The notes under the pieces: model-generated
Seen by the model: only the letters and a program-made list of their open reading frames with translations
Database searches by the model: none
Told to the model about the DNA's origin: nothing
Translations under genes and position numbers: made by a program
DNA from: Vibrio sp. SCSIO 43136
GTDB lineage: Bacteria; Pseudomonadota; Gammaproteobacteria; Enterobacterales; Vibrionaceae
Reading direction: 5' to 3'
Assembly (NCBI RefSeq): GCF_023716565.1
Contig: NZ_CP071849.1
Span: forward strand, 1,116,001 to 1,180,000
DNA: 64,000 nt
Shown here: piece by piece, positions 1 to 9,139 of the stretch
Numbering within the stretch: the first letter of the stretch is position 1
How the letters are laid out: each line of letters opens with the position of its first letter

Positions 1-1029
1 CGTCGATTGGGTAGACTGGCTAGACAAATCAGTGATGGTTTCCACCCTGCCTGCAAAAGACGCCAAGATAGAACTGATCTCATCGGCAATCTCTTTGGTC
101 CGTTCAGACAAGGCTTTCACTTCATCCGCCACCACCGCAAAGCCGCGCCCCTGTTCACCGGCCCTTGCAGCTTCAATAGAAGCATTAAGCGCAAGCAAGT
201 TGGTTTGGTCTGCGATATCCGTGATATTAGACAGCGCTTTGGTGATCACTTGGCTATCTTGGTTTAGCTGAGTCACCACGCCAGACACCCCTTCAACGTT
301 TTCGCTAATGGTGCTAAGTGAACCCACAATTTGCGCTACAGATTCTCGGCTTTGCTGTGTTGAAGTTGCGTTATCTCTAGCTAGGCGTTCCACTTCGGTA
401 ATTTTATCGCTCATCACACTCAAATCGGTTTGACTTGCTTGAAGGTCTTCGATGAGAAAGCGAGTATTTTGGGCGTAAAGACGACCGTTCAATTCGTTTT
501 TCGAAATGTATTCAATGTTCTCTTTCATCGCAGAAAGCGATTCATTGATGTGTTTAAGAGAATGCTTGAGTGAACCGGGAAGCGCCACTGGAAATGTCGG
601 ACGCGAGAAATCATTTTTGGCCGCATAGCGAAAACAGCTTTCGACCTCGTTGAAATAGTTCTCCAAAATATCGAGAAACTCATTGAGCTCCCAAGCTACT
701 TTGCCCACTTCCCCTAAACCCTTAGCCTTAGTGATTCGCCCGCTCAAGTAGCCTCGGTTTGCATCAAGCAAGATGTCGTTAATTTTTTCAAGCGTTGTTA
801 GATATTTACTCATGCTACTGCTCACCTTCACCGACGATGCCAGCAAAATGATCGCCACGAAAATCATCGGCCAATCGAGATCATGATCAACCAACGCATG
901 CCAAATCAAGTAAATGGCACAAACAACAGAGACGGCGACGTAAATTTTAAGCTTGGTATGGAGCATCGGGTTGCGACGGTAATGCTTGTCACTCGCGTTC
1001 ATTTTTGAACTAGGAATATTCACGTTCAT
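1..1029 (-). CDS. Methyl-accepting chemotaxis protein (partial, C-terminus outside window)
   Basis: The frame is open from an ATG at 1029 through base 1, so 343 residues are visible and the C-terminal end is cut off. The N-terminus has two hydrophobic segments (about residues 28-47 and 53-70) joined by a very short turn. There is therefore no periplasmic ligand domain. The conserved MCP signalling tip ([20 protein letters not shown]) lies near residues 270-290. The start is only 5 bases after the stop of the PAS-domain gene, so the two are almost certainly one operon. A membrane-hairpin MCP with no sensor, paired with a separate PAS protein, resembles the CetA half of a bipartite energy-taxis receptor. 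That pairing is inference; the MCP identity is clear. Confidence 0.93.
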   Translation of the reverse strand, partial: MNVNIPSSKMNASDKHYRRNPMLHTKLKIYVAVSVVCAIYLIWHALVDHDLDWPMIFVAIILLASSVKVSSSMSKYLTTLEKINDILLDANRGYLSGRITKAKGLGEVGKVAWELNEFLDILENYFNEVESCFRYAAKNDFSRPTFPVALPGSLKHSLKHINESLSAMKENIEYISKNELNGRLYAQNTRFLIEDLQASQTDLSVMSDKITEVERLARDNATSTQQSRESVAQIVGSLSTISENVEGVSGVVTQLNQDSQVITKALSNITDIADQTNLLALNASIEAARAGEQGRGFAVVADEVKALSERTKEIADEISSILASFAGRVETITDLSSQSTQST

Positions 1030-1034
1030 CTTGG

Positions 1035-1592
1035 CTACCCCTTGTTCCCAGCTTCAAATAAGCTAATCACCAAATCTTGATACTCAACATTCAAAGCGTC
1101 TAGCTGCTCTTGAAGGTAAGCGAGCGATTGAAGCTCAGCTTCCTTATCAGAGCTAGCACGCTTTTCTATTTCTATCATCTTCTTATAGATTGGCTCGACC
1201 GTTTGAATGGCGGATTTAGGAGGACAGCGTCTGACCGATAGGTAGCCGCTAAGTTTGCCATTGGCGTCATATTCGGGGGTAACATTAGCAAACACCCAAT
1301 AGTAGCGACCATCTTTTCTCAAGTTCTTCACGAACCCAAAGAACTCTTGCTGCTTTTTAATGGTTTGCCACAAGAAGCGATAAACGCCTTTTGGCATATC
1401 TGGATGACGGACGATATTGTGGTTCACGTTAAGCAGTTCAGATTCCTTATAGAGAGCAATCTCCATAAAAATCCGATTGGCATAGGTAATATTCCCTTTG
1501 AGATCCGTTTTGCTCACGATGAACTCTTCTGGGTTGAGATGTACTTCTTCATCCACTATTTGGATTTTCTTGGTCCCGATCGCTTGCGCCAT
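1035..1592 (-). CDS. Aer-like PAS-domain protein (separate sensor subunit for the adjacent MCP)
   Basis: This 185-residue soluble protein has a single PAS domain at about residues 18-115, closely like the N-terminal PAS of the aerotaxis receptor Aer. Recognisable blocks include [29 protein letters not shown] and the [10 protein letters not shown] strand. In Aer this domain binds FAD and reads redox state. Residues about 120-175 are charged and helical, probably a coiled coil that docks on the partner. There is no transmembrane segment or signalling domain, so it must act through another protein. The MCP starting 5 bases downstream is the obvious partner. The start has GGGAAAAAT before ATG. 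FAD binding is inferred from family resemblance only. Confidence 0.9.
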   Translation of the reverse strand: MAQAIGTKKIQIVDEEVHLNPEEFIVSKTDLKGNITYANRIFMEIALYKESELLNVNHNIVRHPDMPKGVYRFLWQTIKKQQEFFGFVKNLRKDGRYYWVFANVTPEYDANGKLSGYLSVRRCPPKSAIQTVEPIYKKMIEIEKRASSDKEAELQSLAYLQEQLDALNVEYQDLVISLFEAGNKG

Positions 1593-1730
1593 ATTTTTCC
1601 CAACTAACTAATATTGGCCCACAACTATGTTATGGAAATAAATACTATTTGTTTCAAATATAGCGCATCCTAGTCGAGTTAGAAGTGGATAGGCAACCAA
1701 TAATTCGAGCTAATACTTCAATTTTGTAGA

Positions 1731-2219
1731 CTAAGTTCGAGTTTTGAGAGACTTAAGCAAACAGACCACTCTTTCCACCTCCTGAAAACCCAGCACTTTA
1801 TGCATATCAATGCTTATTTGATTGCTTAAAGTTGTATCACTGGCTAGCTCGTTAAAACCACCCGCTAACGCCCATTGTTCAGCCTGACTCATCAAGCCAA
1901 CCCCCAAACCTTGGCCACGATATTTTTCGCTTACAAACCAAGCCTCTACATAAGGCACGGCAGACTGACGGCTACCCTCCGCAAAATTTCTAATATTCAA
2001 CTCGATGAACCCAATCGCGGTGTCCTTTGCATCAACAGCGACAATGACATGCTTGACATCGTGAGAGTGCCCTTTAAAGAATTCTAAAATTTCTTGTTCG
2101 TGATTATCTAAAGAATCTGGCCAAAGTTCAGTACGCATTGTTTGCCATTGCTTGGCATCTTGTAAACAAATCTTGCGGAAACTGCACTTCATGTTGCTCT
2201 TTTTGTGGCGCTCGCTCAT
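1731..2219 (-). CDS. GNAT acetyltransferase, aminoglycoside 6'-N-acetyltransferase-like
   Basis: A 162-residue GNAT enzyme. Two features recall chromosomal AAC(6')-I enzymes specifically: MRTELWPDSLDNHEQEI near the N-terminus and ELASDTTLSN followed by HKVLGFQEVERVV at the C-terminus. The acetyl-CoA loop is RGQGLGVG. The family transfers acetyl from acetyl-CoA to the 6'-amino group of aminoglycosides, and intrinsic chromosomal members occur in many gamma-proteobacteria. The frame stays open to 2246, but a strong AAAGGAGG sits 6-7 bases before the ATG at 2219, so that start is preferred. It is divergent from the YitT gene. The native substrate is unknown; resistance activity is not shown by sequence alone. 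Confidence 0.8.
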   Translation of the reverse strand: MSERHKKSNMKCSFRKICLQDAKQWQTMRTELWPDSLDNHEQEILEFFKGHSHDVKHVIVAVDAKDTAIGFIELNIRNFAEGSRQSAVPYVEAWFVSEKYRGQGLGVGLMSQAEQWALAGGFNELASDTTLSNQISIDMHKVLGFQEVERVVCLLKSLKTRT

Positions 2220-2457
2220 GGCTAAACCTCCTTTCTCTAAGCTCAATTCGACAACAAATGAAGACCACTACTCTTTCCTCTCGAGATTAAATAGAGTAAT
2301 TAAACTCAAGTCTCAGCAGTCTGTTACCGACACCAACAACATTGATGTAAACATTTCATGACAGTGATAGGTAAAACAATCCCGTCTTTTTTATCGACTT
2401 TCCCTCTTAGGATAGGCAATTTACTCCGCATTAAGTCAGGAAGACTCGGGGTTTCTC

Positions 2458-3060
2458 ATGGACAAAGAACACAACTTAAAAGAAAATCTGCTCGCTCTGG
2501 TATTAGGCTGTGCGCTGGTATCACTTGGAGTGACTTTCTTTAATCAAATTGGACTGCTGACGGGTGGTACAGCAGGCTTAGCTATTTTTCTTAGTAAAGT
2601 AAGCTCATTTTCCTTCGGACAAATATTTTTTGTTTTGAATCTGCCTTTCTATTGGTTATCTGTCACTCGTATGGGATGGCGCTTCACTGTCAATACCTTC
2701 GTTGCTGTCGCTCTGGTTTCAGTCGCTGTGGACCATCTACACCACGTGATCCAACTTAGCAATATTCATCCACTTTATGCTGCATTATTGGGTGGCGGGT
2801 TGATCGGGACTGGGATGCTGGTGATATTTAGGCATAAGATGAGTTTGGGAGGCTTTAATATTCTCGCTCTTTATCTGCAAGAGAGGTTTGGTATTCGCGC
2901 CGGTAAGGTGCAGATGGCACTGGATTGTTCAATTGTAGTGTTGTCACTACTCATCGTTGATGTTTGGCTGATCGCACTATCAATCGCAGGAGCGATAATG
3001 ACTAACCTTATCTTGGCAATGAATCACAAACCGGGTCGATACCAACCTCTAGCAAATTAG
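2458..3060 (+). CDS. YitT family membrane protein
   Basis: A 200-residue integral membrane protein with about five or six hydrophobic segments. It has the family-typical glycine-rich stretch NQIGLLTGGTAGLAIFLSKV near residues 29-48 and a second one, GGGLIGTGMLVIFRHKMSLGG, around residue 120. YitT proteins are widespread but have no established transport substrate. It stands alone, divergent from the acetyltransferase and convergent with the GGDEF gene, with which it shares a bidirectional terminator. There is no strong Shine-Dalgarno: GGGTTTCTC precedes the ATG. Function unassigned. Confidence 0.85.
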   Translation: MDKEHNLKENLLALVLGCALVSLGVTFFNQIGLLTGGTAGLAIFLSKVSSFSFGQIFFVLNLPFYWLSVTRMGWRFTVNTFVAVALVSVAVDHLHHVIQLSNIHPLYAALLGGGLIGTGMLVIFRHKMSLGGFNILALYLQERFGIRAGKVQMALDCSIVVLSLLIVDVWLIALSIAGAIMTNLILAMNHKPGRYQPLAN

Positions 3061-3073
3061 CAGTAATGTCACT

Positions 3074-3112
3074 AACAGAAAGCCTTAGCTTTGCGTTTGG
3101 CTTTCTGTTTTT
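3074..3112. terminator. Bidirectional terminator between YitT and GGDEF genes
   Basis: A perfect 11-bp stem (3074-3084 with 3099-3109) is followed by a T-run on the plus strand. The loop contains the stop codon of the convergent GGDEF gene. Confidence 0.85.
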
Positions 3113-4821
3113 TCTAACACTTTTAAGTCGAGACTGCGATTGGCTCGCTGATTTTCCACAGACAACTTAAAGCAATCTCTACCATCCGCTTTGGCTGCAT
3201 ACAAGGCAACATCCGCTCGGCCAACCCAAGATTGCAGAGGCTCGCCAATTTTAAAGGTTGCTATACCTGCGCTCACCGTTAGATTCTTAATCGGCCCAAA
3301 AGTCGCTTGTTTTATCTTCTGCTGTAATGCAGTCATTGCGCACATGGCCATCTCTGCGTTTGCTTGTGGTAATAGGATGACAAACTCCTCACCACCCCAT
3401 CGACATACAATATTTTCCTTGCGGGTATATTTAGACAACAGTTTAGCCATTTGCGTCAAAACATCATCACCCACGTCATGTCCGTAGACATCATTAATTT
3501 TCTTGAAATGATCAATATCAATTAGAATTAATGAAGTCTGAAGTACATGCCTTTCTGCCACAGACATCTCTTTTTCAGCAAAGCCATTAAACGCTCGACG
3601 GTTATAGAGTTCAGTGAGAGGATCTTTAAGCGCAGCATCTTGCAACACACGGTTGTTTTTCTCGAGTTGGCGATTGGAGTTTTCTAACTTGTCGTTAGCA
3701 TCATTAAGTTCTTGAGTCCGAGTTCTCACCCGTTCTTCTAGCGTATTGGTGTGCTCATTCACTTGATTGATGGTTTCACAAAAAGCTCGAGATAGCTGGC
3801 CTATTTCATCATTACTTGCCACAACTTCGATGGGCTTATATCGGTTGTTAACCGAATTTTTAACTTGGCGAGTCAGTTCCACAATCGGGCGCGTCAACTC
3901 CTGAGTGAACTTAATCACTAGTATCCAAAACAGAATCATCAAGATTGCCGAAGTCACCAAGATATCTAGGGCAATAGAATAGATATCCTTAAATACTTCT
4001 GCCTTCTCTGTGGTAATAAACAAGGTCCAACCTGGCAGCGCTTCGATTTTGGCGAATGTGACTATCTTAGACTTGTCTTTGTTGGTATCGAAATATTCCC
4101 CATAGCCAACATCTTGTTCAAACGTTTTCTCACCAATTTCTGAAAAGCCAGGAAAACCGACTTCATCACCACGATGAACGTAAGCGTTCATAATTAACTG
4201 TTCAACGGGATGAGAGATCACCATGCCATCTTCCCCGGATAGCCATGCATAACTTCCTTGACGCATTTTGATAGATGAGAGGCGTTGATTTAGGTATTCA
4301 ATAGAAATCACTGCCGAGATGGCACCCTGCCAACTGCCGTCTTTGCCTAGCAATGGTACCCCTATCGATATTACGGGTTTTCCTTTAAAGCGACCAACGT
4401 GAGGAGGAGTGACATTATATTCAGAAGTGCGCCAACGTTGGTCTTTTACAAAATTACGATCAGCGATTGAATGAGCATTACCTTGAAAGTCGATAGCCTT
4501 ATAGTTCCTATCGACATAAATTGCATTATGAAATGCACCTTTGCCCAACTCCATCACTTTATTGAGCTCGGAAACGATATAGCGCTTTTCACCCTTAGCC
4601 ACTCGTGCATCATTAGCAATCGCTTTGAGTAGCGACGCATAGCCTTGAATTTCACGACTAACCAATTTAGCGTGAAGTTCAGACAATGCGATCGAATGCT
4701 CCAACTCGATATTAAGTACACGGTCTCGCTCGTTTAGGTAGGTGATACCAAGTAGCGATGCGACGAATAAAGAAGTTATTAAAGCAAACAGTGCGATAAG
4801 CTTTGTTCTAATACTATACAC
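3085..4821 (-). CDS. Diguanylate cyclase with periplasmic dCache sensor and HAMP
   Basis: A 578-residue membrane protein: TM1 at about residues 8-28, a periplasmic dCache_1-type sensor to about 280, TM2 near 285-305, a HAMP-like linker, a coiled coil at about 360-395, and a C-terminal GGDEF domain. The active-site motif is GGEEF within CRWGGEEFVILLP, and the metal-binding block LIDIDHFKKINDVYGHDVGD is intact, so cyclase activity is expected. The inhibitory site is not canonical: RKEN stands where RxxD would be. dCache domains usually bind small ligands such as amino or organic acids, but the ligand cannot be read here. The start is GTG. It ends in a bidirectional terminator shared with the YitT gene. 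Confidence 0.93.
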   Translation of the reverse strand: MYSIRTKLIALFALITSLFVASLLGITYLNERDRVLNIELEHSIALSELHAKLVSREIQGYASLLKAIANDARVAKGEKRYIVSELNKVMELGKGAFHNAIYVDRNYKAIDFQGNAHSIADRNFVKDQRWRTSEYNVTPPHVGRFKGKPVISIGVPLLGKDGSWQGAISAVISIEYLNQRLSSIKMRQGSYAWLSGEDGMVISHPVEQLIMNAYVHRGDEVGFPGFSEIGEKTFEQDVGYGEYFDTNKDKSKIVTFAKIEALPGWTLFITTEKAEVFKDIYSIALDILVTSAILMILFWILVIKFTQELTRPIVELTRQVKNSVNNRYKPIEVVASNDEIGQLSRAFCETINQVNEHTNTLEERVRTRTQELNDANDKLENSNRQLEKNNRVLQDAALKDPLTELYNRRAFNGFAEKEMSVAERHVLQTSLILIDIDHFKKINDVYGHDVGDDVLTQMAKLLSKYTRKENIVCRWGGEEFVILLPQANAEMAMCAMTALQQKIKQATFGPIKNLTVSAGIATFKIGEPLQSWVGRADVALYAAKADGRDCFKLSVENQRANRSLDLKVLEKTESQTQS

Positions 4822-5040
4822 AGGTTCTCATTGAGGTAGATGACACTGGTATAATCATACGTATGCTTTTGTAACCTTGTTGAATTGTAGTAATTTTTGC
4901 AAGGCAGAGCACACTTTTTGTACTCTAATTCAGAAAAACACCGTTCTAAACCCTGTCAAAGAAATTGATGACTGAATTTGGTATGTAATCGTACCATTAC
5001 TGATAAATTAGCGAATAGTATGTCTTATTGAAGAGAAAAC

Positions 5041-5061
5041 AGGCAGGCACAACGCCTGCCT
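5041..5061 (-). terminator. Terminator downstream of the YejF-type gene
   Basis: An 8-bp GC-rich stem with a 5-base loop. On the minus strand it is followed by GTTTTCTCTT, and it lies 13 bases beyond the ABC ATPase stop codon. Confidence 0.75.
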
Positions 5062-5073
5062 AGATAGAGGAAT

Positions 5074-6684
5074 TTAAGCGATTGTTTCGTCTAAATCGAA
5101 CGATGCTTCAAGTAACTTCTTAGTGTACGAGTGTTTCGGTGTGCGGAATATCTCCTCGGCAGTTCCCTGCTCCATCACCTCCCCCCTTTGCATGACCAAA
5201 ACTCGATCCGACAACGCTTTAACCACGCTGAGATCGTGACTAATAAACAAAAATCCGATTTGACGGCGCTTCTGAATATCTTTGAGCAACTCAATCACTG
5301 TTAGCTGTACAGAGCGATCCAACGCCGATGTGGGCTCATCCAGTAAGATAAACGAAGGCTCTAGAATAAGTGCCCTTGCAATGGCAATGCGCTGCCTTTG
5401 ACCACCAGAGAACTCATGTGGATAGCGATTAATTGAATGGGGATCAAGACGCACTTCCTCTAAAGCCTTCCTCGCCCTCTGCATACGTTCGGTTTTGCTT
5501 AGATGCTTGTGGTGAACGGTCAATCCTTCAGTAATAATGTCCCCGACGGTCATACGAGGAGACAAGGAGCCATATGGGTCCTGGAACACCATTTGTATAT
5601 CTTTTTTTAATGCAAATTTCTGCTTTTCACTTAAGCTATCGAGGTCAGTCCCTCGGAACTTAATTTGGCCAGAAGAAGGTAATAAACCGATCAGTGCTCG
5701 TCCTAATGTCGATTTACCTGAACCTGATTCACCTACGATGCCAAGGGTTTCCCCTTGACGTAGATCTAAGCTAATACCTTTAACCGCCTCAAAATATTCA
5801 GCTTTGCGGCCCATAAATGGGGGTTTAACCATAAACTTAACTCGGATATCTTGCGCTGAAATCAATGGCTCATCTGTCACAATGTCAGGGTCTTTCGAAC
5901 CTCGAGGTACCGAATTAATCAACATTTTGGTGTAGTCATGCTTGGGATTCTGGAACAATTGACTGGTTTCACCTGTTTCTACAATATCCCCTTTACACAT
6001 GACGACCACACGATCGGCAAAATGCTTAACAACCCCTAAATCATGGGTAATAAACAAGATAGCCATGCCCATTTTTTGCTGAATTTCTTTGATGAGGTTA
6101 AGTACTTCTCCTTGCACAGTAACATCGAGTGCTGTCGTTGGTTCATCAGCAACCAGAATGTCTGGCTCGTTCATCAATGCCATTGCAATCATGATACGCT
6201 GGAGCTGACCCCCGGAGAATTCGTGAGGGTATTTCTTCAAAGCTTTTTCTGGTTCTGGCAAGTGGACCAACTCGAATAGTTCAAGCACACGCGCTGTCGC
6301 CTCCTGCTGAGTCACTTTGTTGTGACAAGTTAAGGCTTCAGATACTTGAGGCCCGACTCGCATAAAAGGGTTAAGCGACGTCATTGGTTCTTGAAAGATC
6401 ATTCCGATTCGATTGCCGCGAAAATTGCACATCTGCTTTTCCGACAAGTTAAGCAAATCTAAATCTTGGAATTTGATTTCTGCATTTTCAGAAACAATAG
6501 CGTTATGAGGTAGCAACCTCATTACCGCACTGGTTGATACAGACTTTCCTGAGCCTGATTCCCCAACAATGGCCAACGTCTCTCCCTTGGCTAAACTAAA
6601 ATTAACGTTTTTTACTGCATCTACTTGGCCATCGTTCGTCGTGAACGAAACCGATAGATTATTAACGGTTAAAAGTGCGGACAT
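5074..6684 (-). CDS. yejF: Peptide/oligopeptide ABC transporter, duplicated ATPase (YejF-like)
   Basis: A 536-residue cytoplasmic protein holding two complete ABC ATPase domains. Domain 1 has GESGSGKS, FSGGQ and ADEPTTALD; domain 2, from about residue 265, has GESGSGKS, FSGGQ and LDEPTSALD. Both ATP sites look intact. This double-NBD layout is typical of YejF, which powers the YejABEF importer of microcin C and oligopeptides. The permeases and binding protein (yejA, B, E) are not next to it; an unrelated 163-residue protein precedes it instead. The frame opens at a TTG at 6702, but AAGGATC ahead of the ATG at 6684 favours that start. The upstream stop codon overlaps this leader, indicating translational coupling. 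Confidence 0.9.
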   Translation of the reverse strand: MSALLTVNNLSVSFTTNDGQVDAVKNVNFSLAKGETLAIVGESGSGKSVSTSAVMRLLPHNAIVSENAEIKFQDLDLLNLSEKQMCNFRGNRIGMIFQEPMTSLNPFMRVGPQVSEALTCHNKVTQQEATARVLELFELVHLPEPEKALKKYPHEFSGGQLQRIMIAMALMNEPDILVADEPTTALDVTVQGEVLNLIKEIQQKMGMAILFITHDLGVVKHFADRVVVMCKGDIVETGETSQLFQNPKHDYTKMLINSVPRGSKDPDIVTDEPLISAQDIRVKFMVKPPFMGRKAEYFEAVKGISLDLRQGETLGIVGESGSGKSTLGRALIGLLPSSGQIKFRGTDLDSLSEKQKFALKKDIQMVFQDPYGSLSPRMTVGDIITEGLTVHHKHLSKTERMQRARKALEEVRLDPHSINRYPHEFSGGQRQRIAIARALILEPSFILLDEPTSALDRSVQLTVIELLKDIQKRRQIGFLFISHDLSVVKALSDRVLVMQRGEVMEQGTAEEIFRTPKHSYTKKLLEASFDLDETIA

Positions 6685-6698
6685 GAATGATCCTTCAA

Positions 6699-7190
6699 TC
6701 AATTAAGGGTTACTGAAAATTCTGCTGGAGTGTGATTTTTTAACAGATGGAACTGCTGATGCGCACGATGCAAATGTTCTAGCTCAATGCTCCAACTAGC
6801 ATCACGCTTGGCGTGGCAAAAAGCTGCGATATGGCGAAAAAGAAAGTCGCTATGCTGCTCCAATGCTGACGCAATGGGGTTAATATGATTACTTGGTTCT
6901 AGCGACAAGAATTGAAAGAAGCTGTAAGTCTGATTTAGCAGGTCAAAGGCTTCTTGAGTCGAGCCCATTTTATTTAGGATCTCAGACTGATAAATCGCTG
7001 AGCTGCGATAGCCGTCGAACATACATAGCAATTTGCAAGGCTTGGCCTCTCCTGACTCTTGCATCGCTTGAATGTGTTCAGGAAATCGAGGCAAAACTAA
7101 GTTAAACAAATGATAAGCCTCATTCCAGTAGCCCGCATTGCTCATTTTTTCTGCTTCGATGTACCTCAGCCAACACTGTTCAATATCCAT
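6699..7190 (-). CDS. Unknown helical protein, TPR-like, coupled to the YejF-type ATPase
   Basis: A 163-residue soluble protein rich in helix and aromatic residues, with no signal peptide. The segment AGYWNEAYHLFNLVLPRFPE (about residues 20-39) looks like a single TPR-type helical hairpin, and a second helical hairpin follows around residues 65-85. I do not recognise a named family. It ends 15 bases before the favoured ATG of the ABC ATPase, and the ATPase SD lies between, so the two are co-transcribed and probably coupled. The frame extends to 7211, but TTGGAGC before the ATG at 7190 gives the better start. A regulatory or assembly role with the ATPase is possible but unproven. Confidence 0.75.
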   Translation of the reverse strand: MDIEQCWLRYIEAEKMSNAGYWNEAYHLFNLVLPRFPEHIQAMQESGEAKPCKLLCMFDGYRSSAIYQSEILNKMGSTQEAFDLLNQTYSFFQFLSLEPSNHINPIASALEQHSDFLFRHIAAFCHAKRDASWSIELEHLHRAHQQFHLLKNHTPAEFSVTLN

Positions 7191-7473
7191 ATTTTGCTCC
7201 AAGCATTCCATGTTGAAAGCATTTTCATTGAATTTAGTTGATAATGCAAATAGTTATCACTTCGATAAGTAATTCTGACTAATACTTTAGGCTTAGCCAG
7301 ATATGCAACTAATGTTGAGGATAACTCGAGTATGACACCTAGTTTAAATTTTTATTTCGTTAGCTATTAACGGGTTATCTAGTGCATAAAAAATAAACTT
7401 GTCTTGAGTTTGACGTAGTGTGATCCAGCTCCTAAATTTCCTTATTAGTGTCAAACAACAAGAGGTCACCAAA

Positions 7474-7689
7474 ATGAAAAGAGCAAGTGCGTCTTATCGC
7501 TTACAAATGATCAAGGAAGTTGCGACGAGGCAGCAACGACTGGCATGTGGTGACCCGATGGCCAGTCACATTCAACACCTTATCGACGAGAAGTCAGAGA
7601 CAGGGCAAGAAATCGTAGAAAAAACTAGCCGGTTCAATGGACTACATTATGACGAACAAGCGGGTGGCTGGATAAGCGATCGTTGGTAG
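7474..7689 (+). CDS. Small unknown cytoplasmic protein (71 aa)
   Basis: A 71-residue basic protein beginning MKRASASYRLQ, with no signal peptide or membrane segment. The start is set by AAGAGGT seven bases before the ATG at 7474; the open frame continues upstream to 7420 but without a ribosome site. A strong terminator follows. The N-terminal half looks helical, the C-terminal end is rich in Gly and Trp (EQAGGWISDRW). I do not recognise the family. The good SD, dedicated terminator and isolated position support a real gene. Confidence 0.7.
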   Translation: MKRASASYRLQMIKEVATRQQRLACGDPMASHIQHLIDEKSETGQEIVEKTSRFNGLHYDEQAGGWISDRW

Positions 7690-7717
7690 AGATAAAATTT
7701 GCGTTAAATTGAAACGA

Positions 7718-7752
7718 AAAATCCCGACTTAGAAAAACTAAGTCGGGATTTT
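7718..7752. terminator. Bidirectional terminator
   Basis: A 15-bp perfect stem (7718-7732 with 7738-7752) with a 5-base loop and A/T runs on both sides. It lies between the small gene and the convergent DEAD-box gene. Confidence 0.9.
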
Positions 7753-7771
7753 ACATTTCTCGCTTAATCGA

Positions 7772-9058
7772 TTATTTATTACGATTGCGCAGCTGTTTAA
7801 TAATCGCCATACGACGCTCTGCAGAGCCTTGATCAGTTGCAGATTGGTTCGGGTTGTTCTGACGACCTCGGCGGTTTTTATATGCAGGTTTACTGTTTAA
7901 TTTTGCAATATATGCATCGCGAGCTTTGGGCTCATAACCGGTAAGCTCAATGCGGCGAATTCGTTGTTGAATGAGCTGCTCTACCTGAACTACGGTTAAC
8001 TCTTCTTCACGATTAACGAAAGAAACGGCATGACCTTGTTCGCCCGCTCGACCCGTACGACCAATGCGATGAACATAGTCTTCCGCCAAGAAAGGCATGT
8101 CGTAGTTAATTACGTGCGGCAGTCCCGCAATATCGAGGCCACGCGCTGCGACATCCGTCGCCACCATGACTCTTGCTTTGCCCTCTTTAAACTCAGCTAA
8201 AGCACGGCGACGAGCACTTTGCGCTTTATCACCATGACAAAGCACCGCTTTAATGCCATCCAGTTTAAGCTCTTTAACCACGTCATTAGCCGTCTCTTTA
8301 TAGTTCACAAACACCAGCACTTGTTGCCAGTTTTTGCGGCCAATTAGCTCAGATAGAAGCTCTGTCTTGCGCTCTTGATCAACTGGGTAAACAACGTGTG
8401 CAATAGTATCTGCGGTAGCATTAGCTGGCGCTACATGAACACGTTTTGGTTTACGCAAAATATCTGAAGCAAGAGAATTTAACTGACTTGATGTAGTTGC
8501 GGAGAACATCATGATCTGTGGAGCAGTCTCCACCATAACCATGATCTCTCGTACGGCGTTAATAAAGCCTAGATCTAGGATTCGATCCGCTTCATCAAAT
8601 ACCAAGAACTCAATTTGTGCGATAGATACATTTGATTCTTGAATGTGCTCCATCAAACGGCCAGGCGTCGCGACAAGAACGTCCACACCCTGTTCTAATT
8701 GACGAACTTGGCTAGACATTTTGGCACCACCATACACTGCCGCAACCTTAAGTTCAGTATATTTAGTGTACTGCTTGATGTTATCAGCAATCTGCGCCAC
8801 GAGCTCACGAGTAGGAGCCAGAATTAGTGCTCTTGCTGCCTTAGGTGATGCGCTACGACCTGAATCAAGCAATTGCTGGATCACAGGCAATGAAAACGCC
8901 GCAGTTTTACCCGTACCAGTTTGTGCGGTTGCAAGTACGTCGTGACCTTTGCGAGCCAGCGGTATCGCTTTTTGCTGGATTGGGGTCAGTTTTTCATAAC
9001 CGCACTCGTCTAGCGCTTTAACAACTTCCGGTGCAAAACCTTGTGAATTAAATGACAT
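7772..9058 (-). CDS. DEAD-box ATP-dependent RNA helicase (RhlE-like), copy 1
   Basis: A 428-residue helicase with the full motif set: Q motif PTPIQ-type (LTPIQQKAIP), Walker [27 protein letters not shown] (VFDEADRILDLGF), SAT (FSATTSSQL), RGLDIAGLPHVINYD and [11 protein letters not shown] short basic tail (about residues 385-428) follows the two RecA folds, shorter than in classical RhlE. Such helicases remodel RNA in ribosome assembly, decay or cold adaptation. It is one of three DEAD-box genes in the window. It is single-transcribed, with a bidirectional terminator on its 3' side. The substrate RNA cannot be inferred. Confidence 0.95.
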   Translation of the reverse strand: MSFNSQGFAPEVVKALDECGYEKLTPIQQKAIPLARKGHDVLATAQTGTGKTAAFSLPVIQQLLDSGRSASPKAARALILAPTRELVAQIADNIKQYTKYTELKVAAVYGGAKMSSQVRQLEQGVDVLVATPGRLMEHIQESNVSIAQIEFLVFDEADRILDLGFINAVREIMVMVETAPQIMMFSATTSSQLNSLASDILRKPKRVHVAPANATADTIAHVVYPVDQERKTELLSELIGRKNWQQVLVFVNYKETANDVVKELKLDGIKAVLCHGDKAQSARRRALAEFKEGKARVMVATDVAARGLDIAGLPHVINYDMPFLAEDYVHRIGRTGRAGEQGHAVSFVNREEELTVVQVEQLIQQRIRRIELTGYEPKARDAYIAKLNSKPAYKNRRGRQNNPNQSATDQGSAERRMAIIKQLRNRNK

Positions 9059-9139
9059 TTCAGCCTGATCCTAATGAGTCTTTCAAATAGCGGCGTAGTA
9101 TACCCAAAACAAGCGATCAATTTCACAAATATTTGCCAA

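Noticed and set aside
7331..7369. A 12-codon frame (MTPSLNFYFVSY) with GAGGA upstream
   Set aside because: It could be a leader peptide, but no attenuator hairpin or matching biosynthetic gene follows, so it is not supported.
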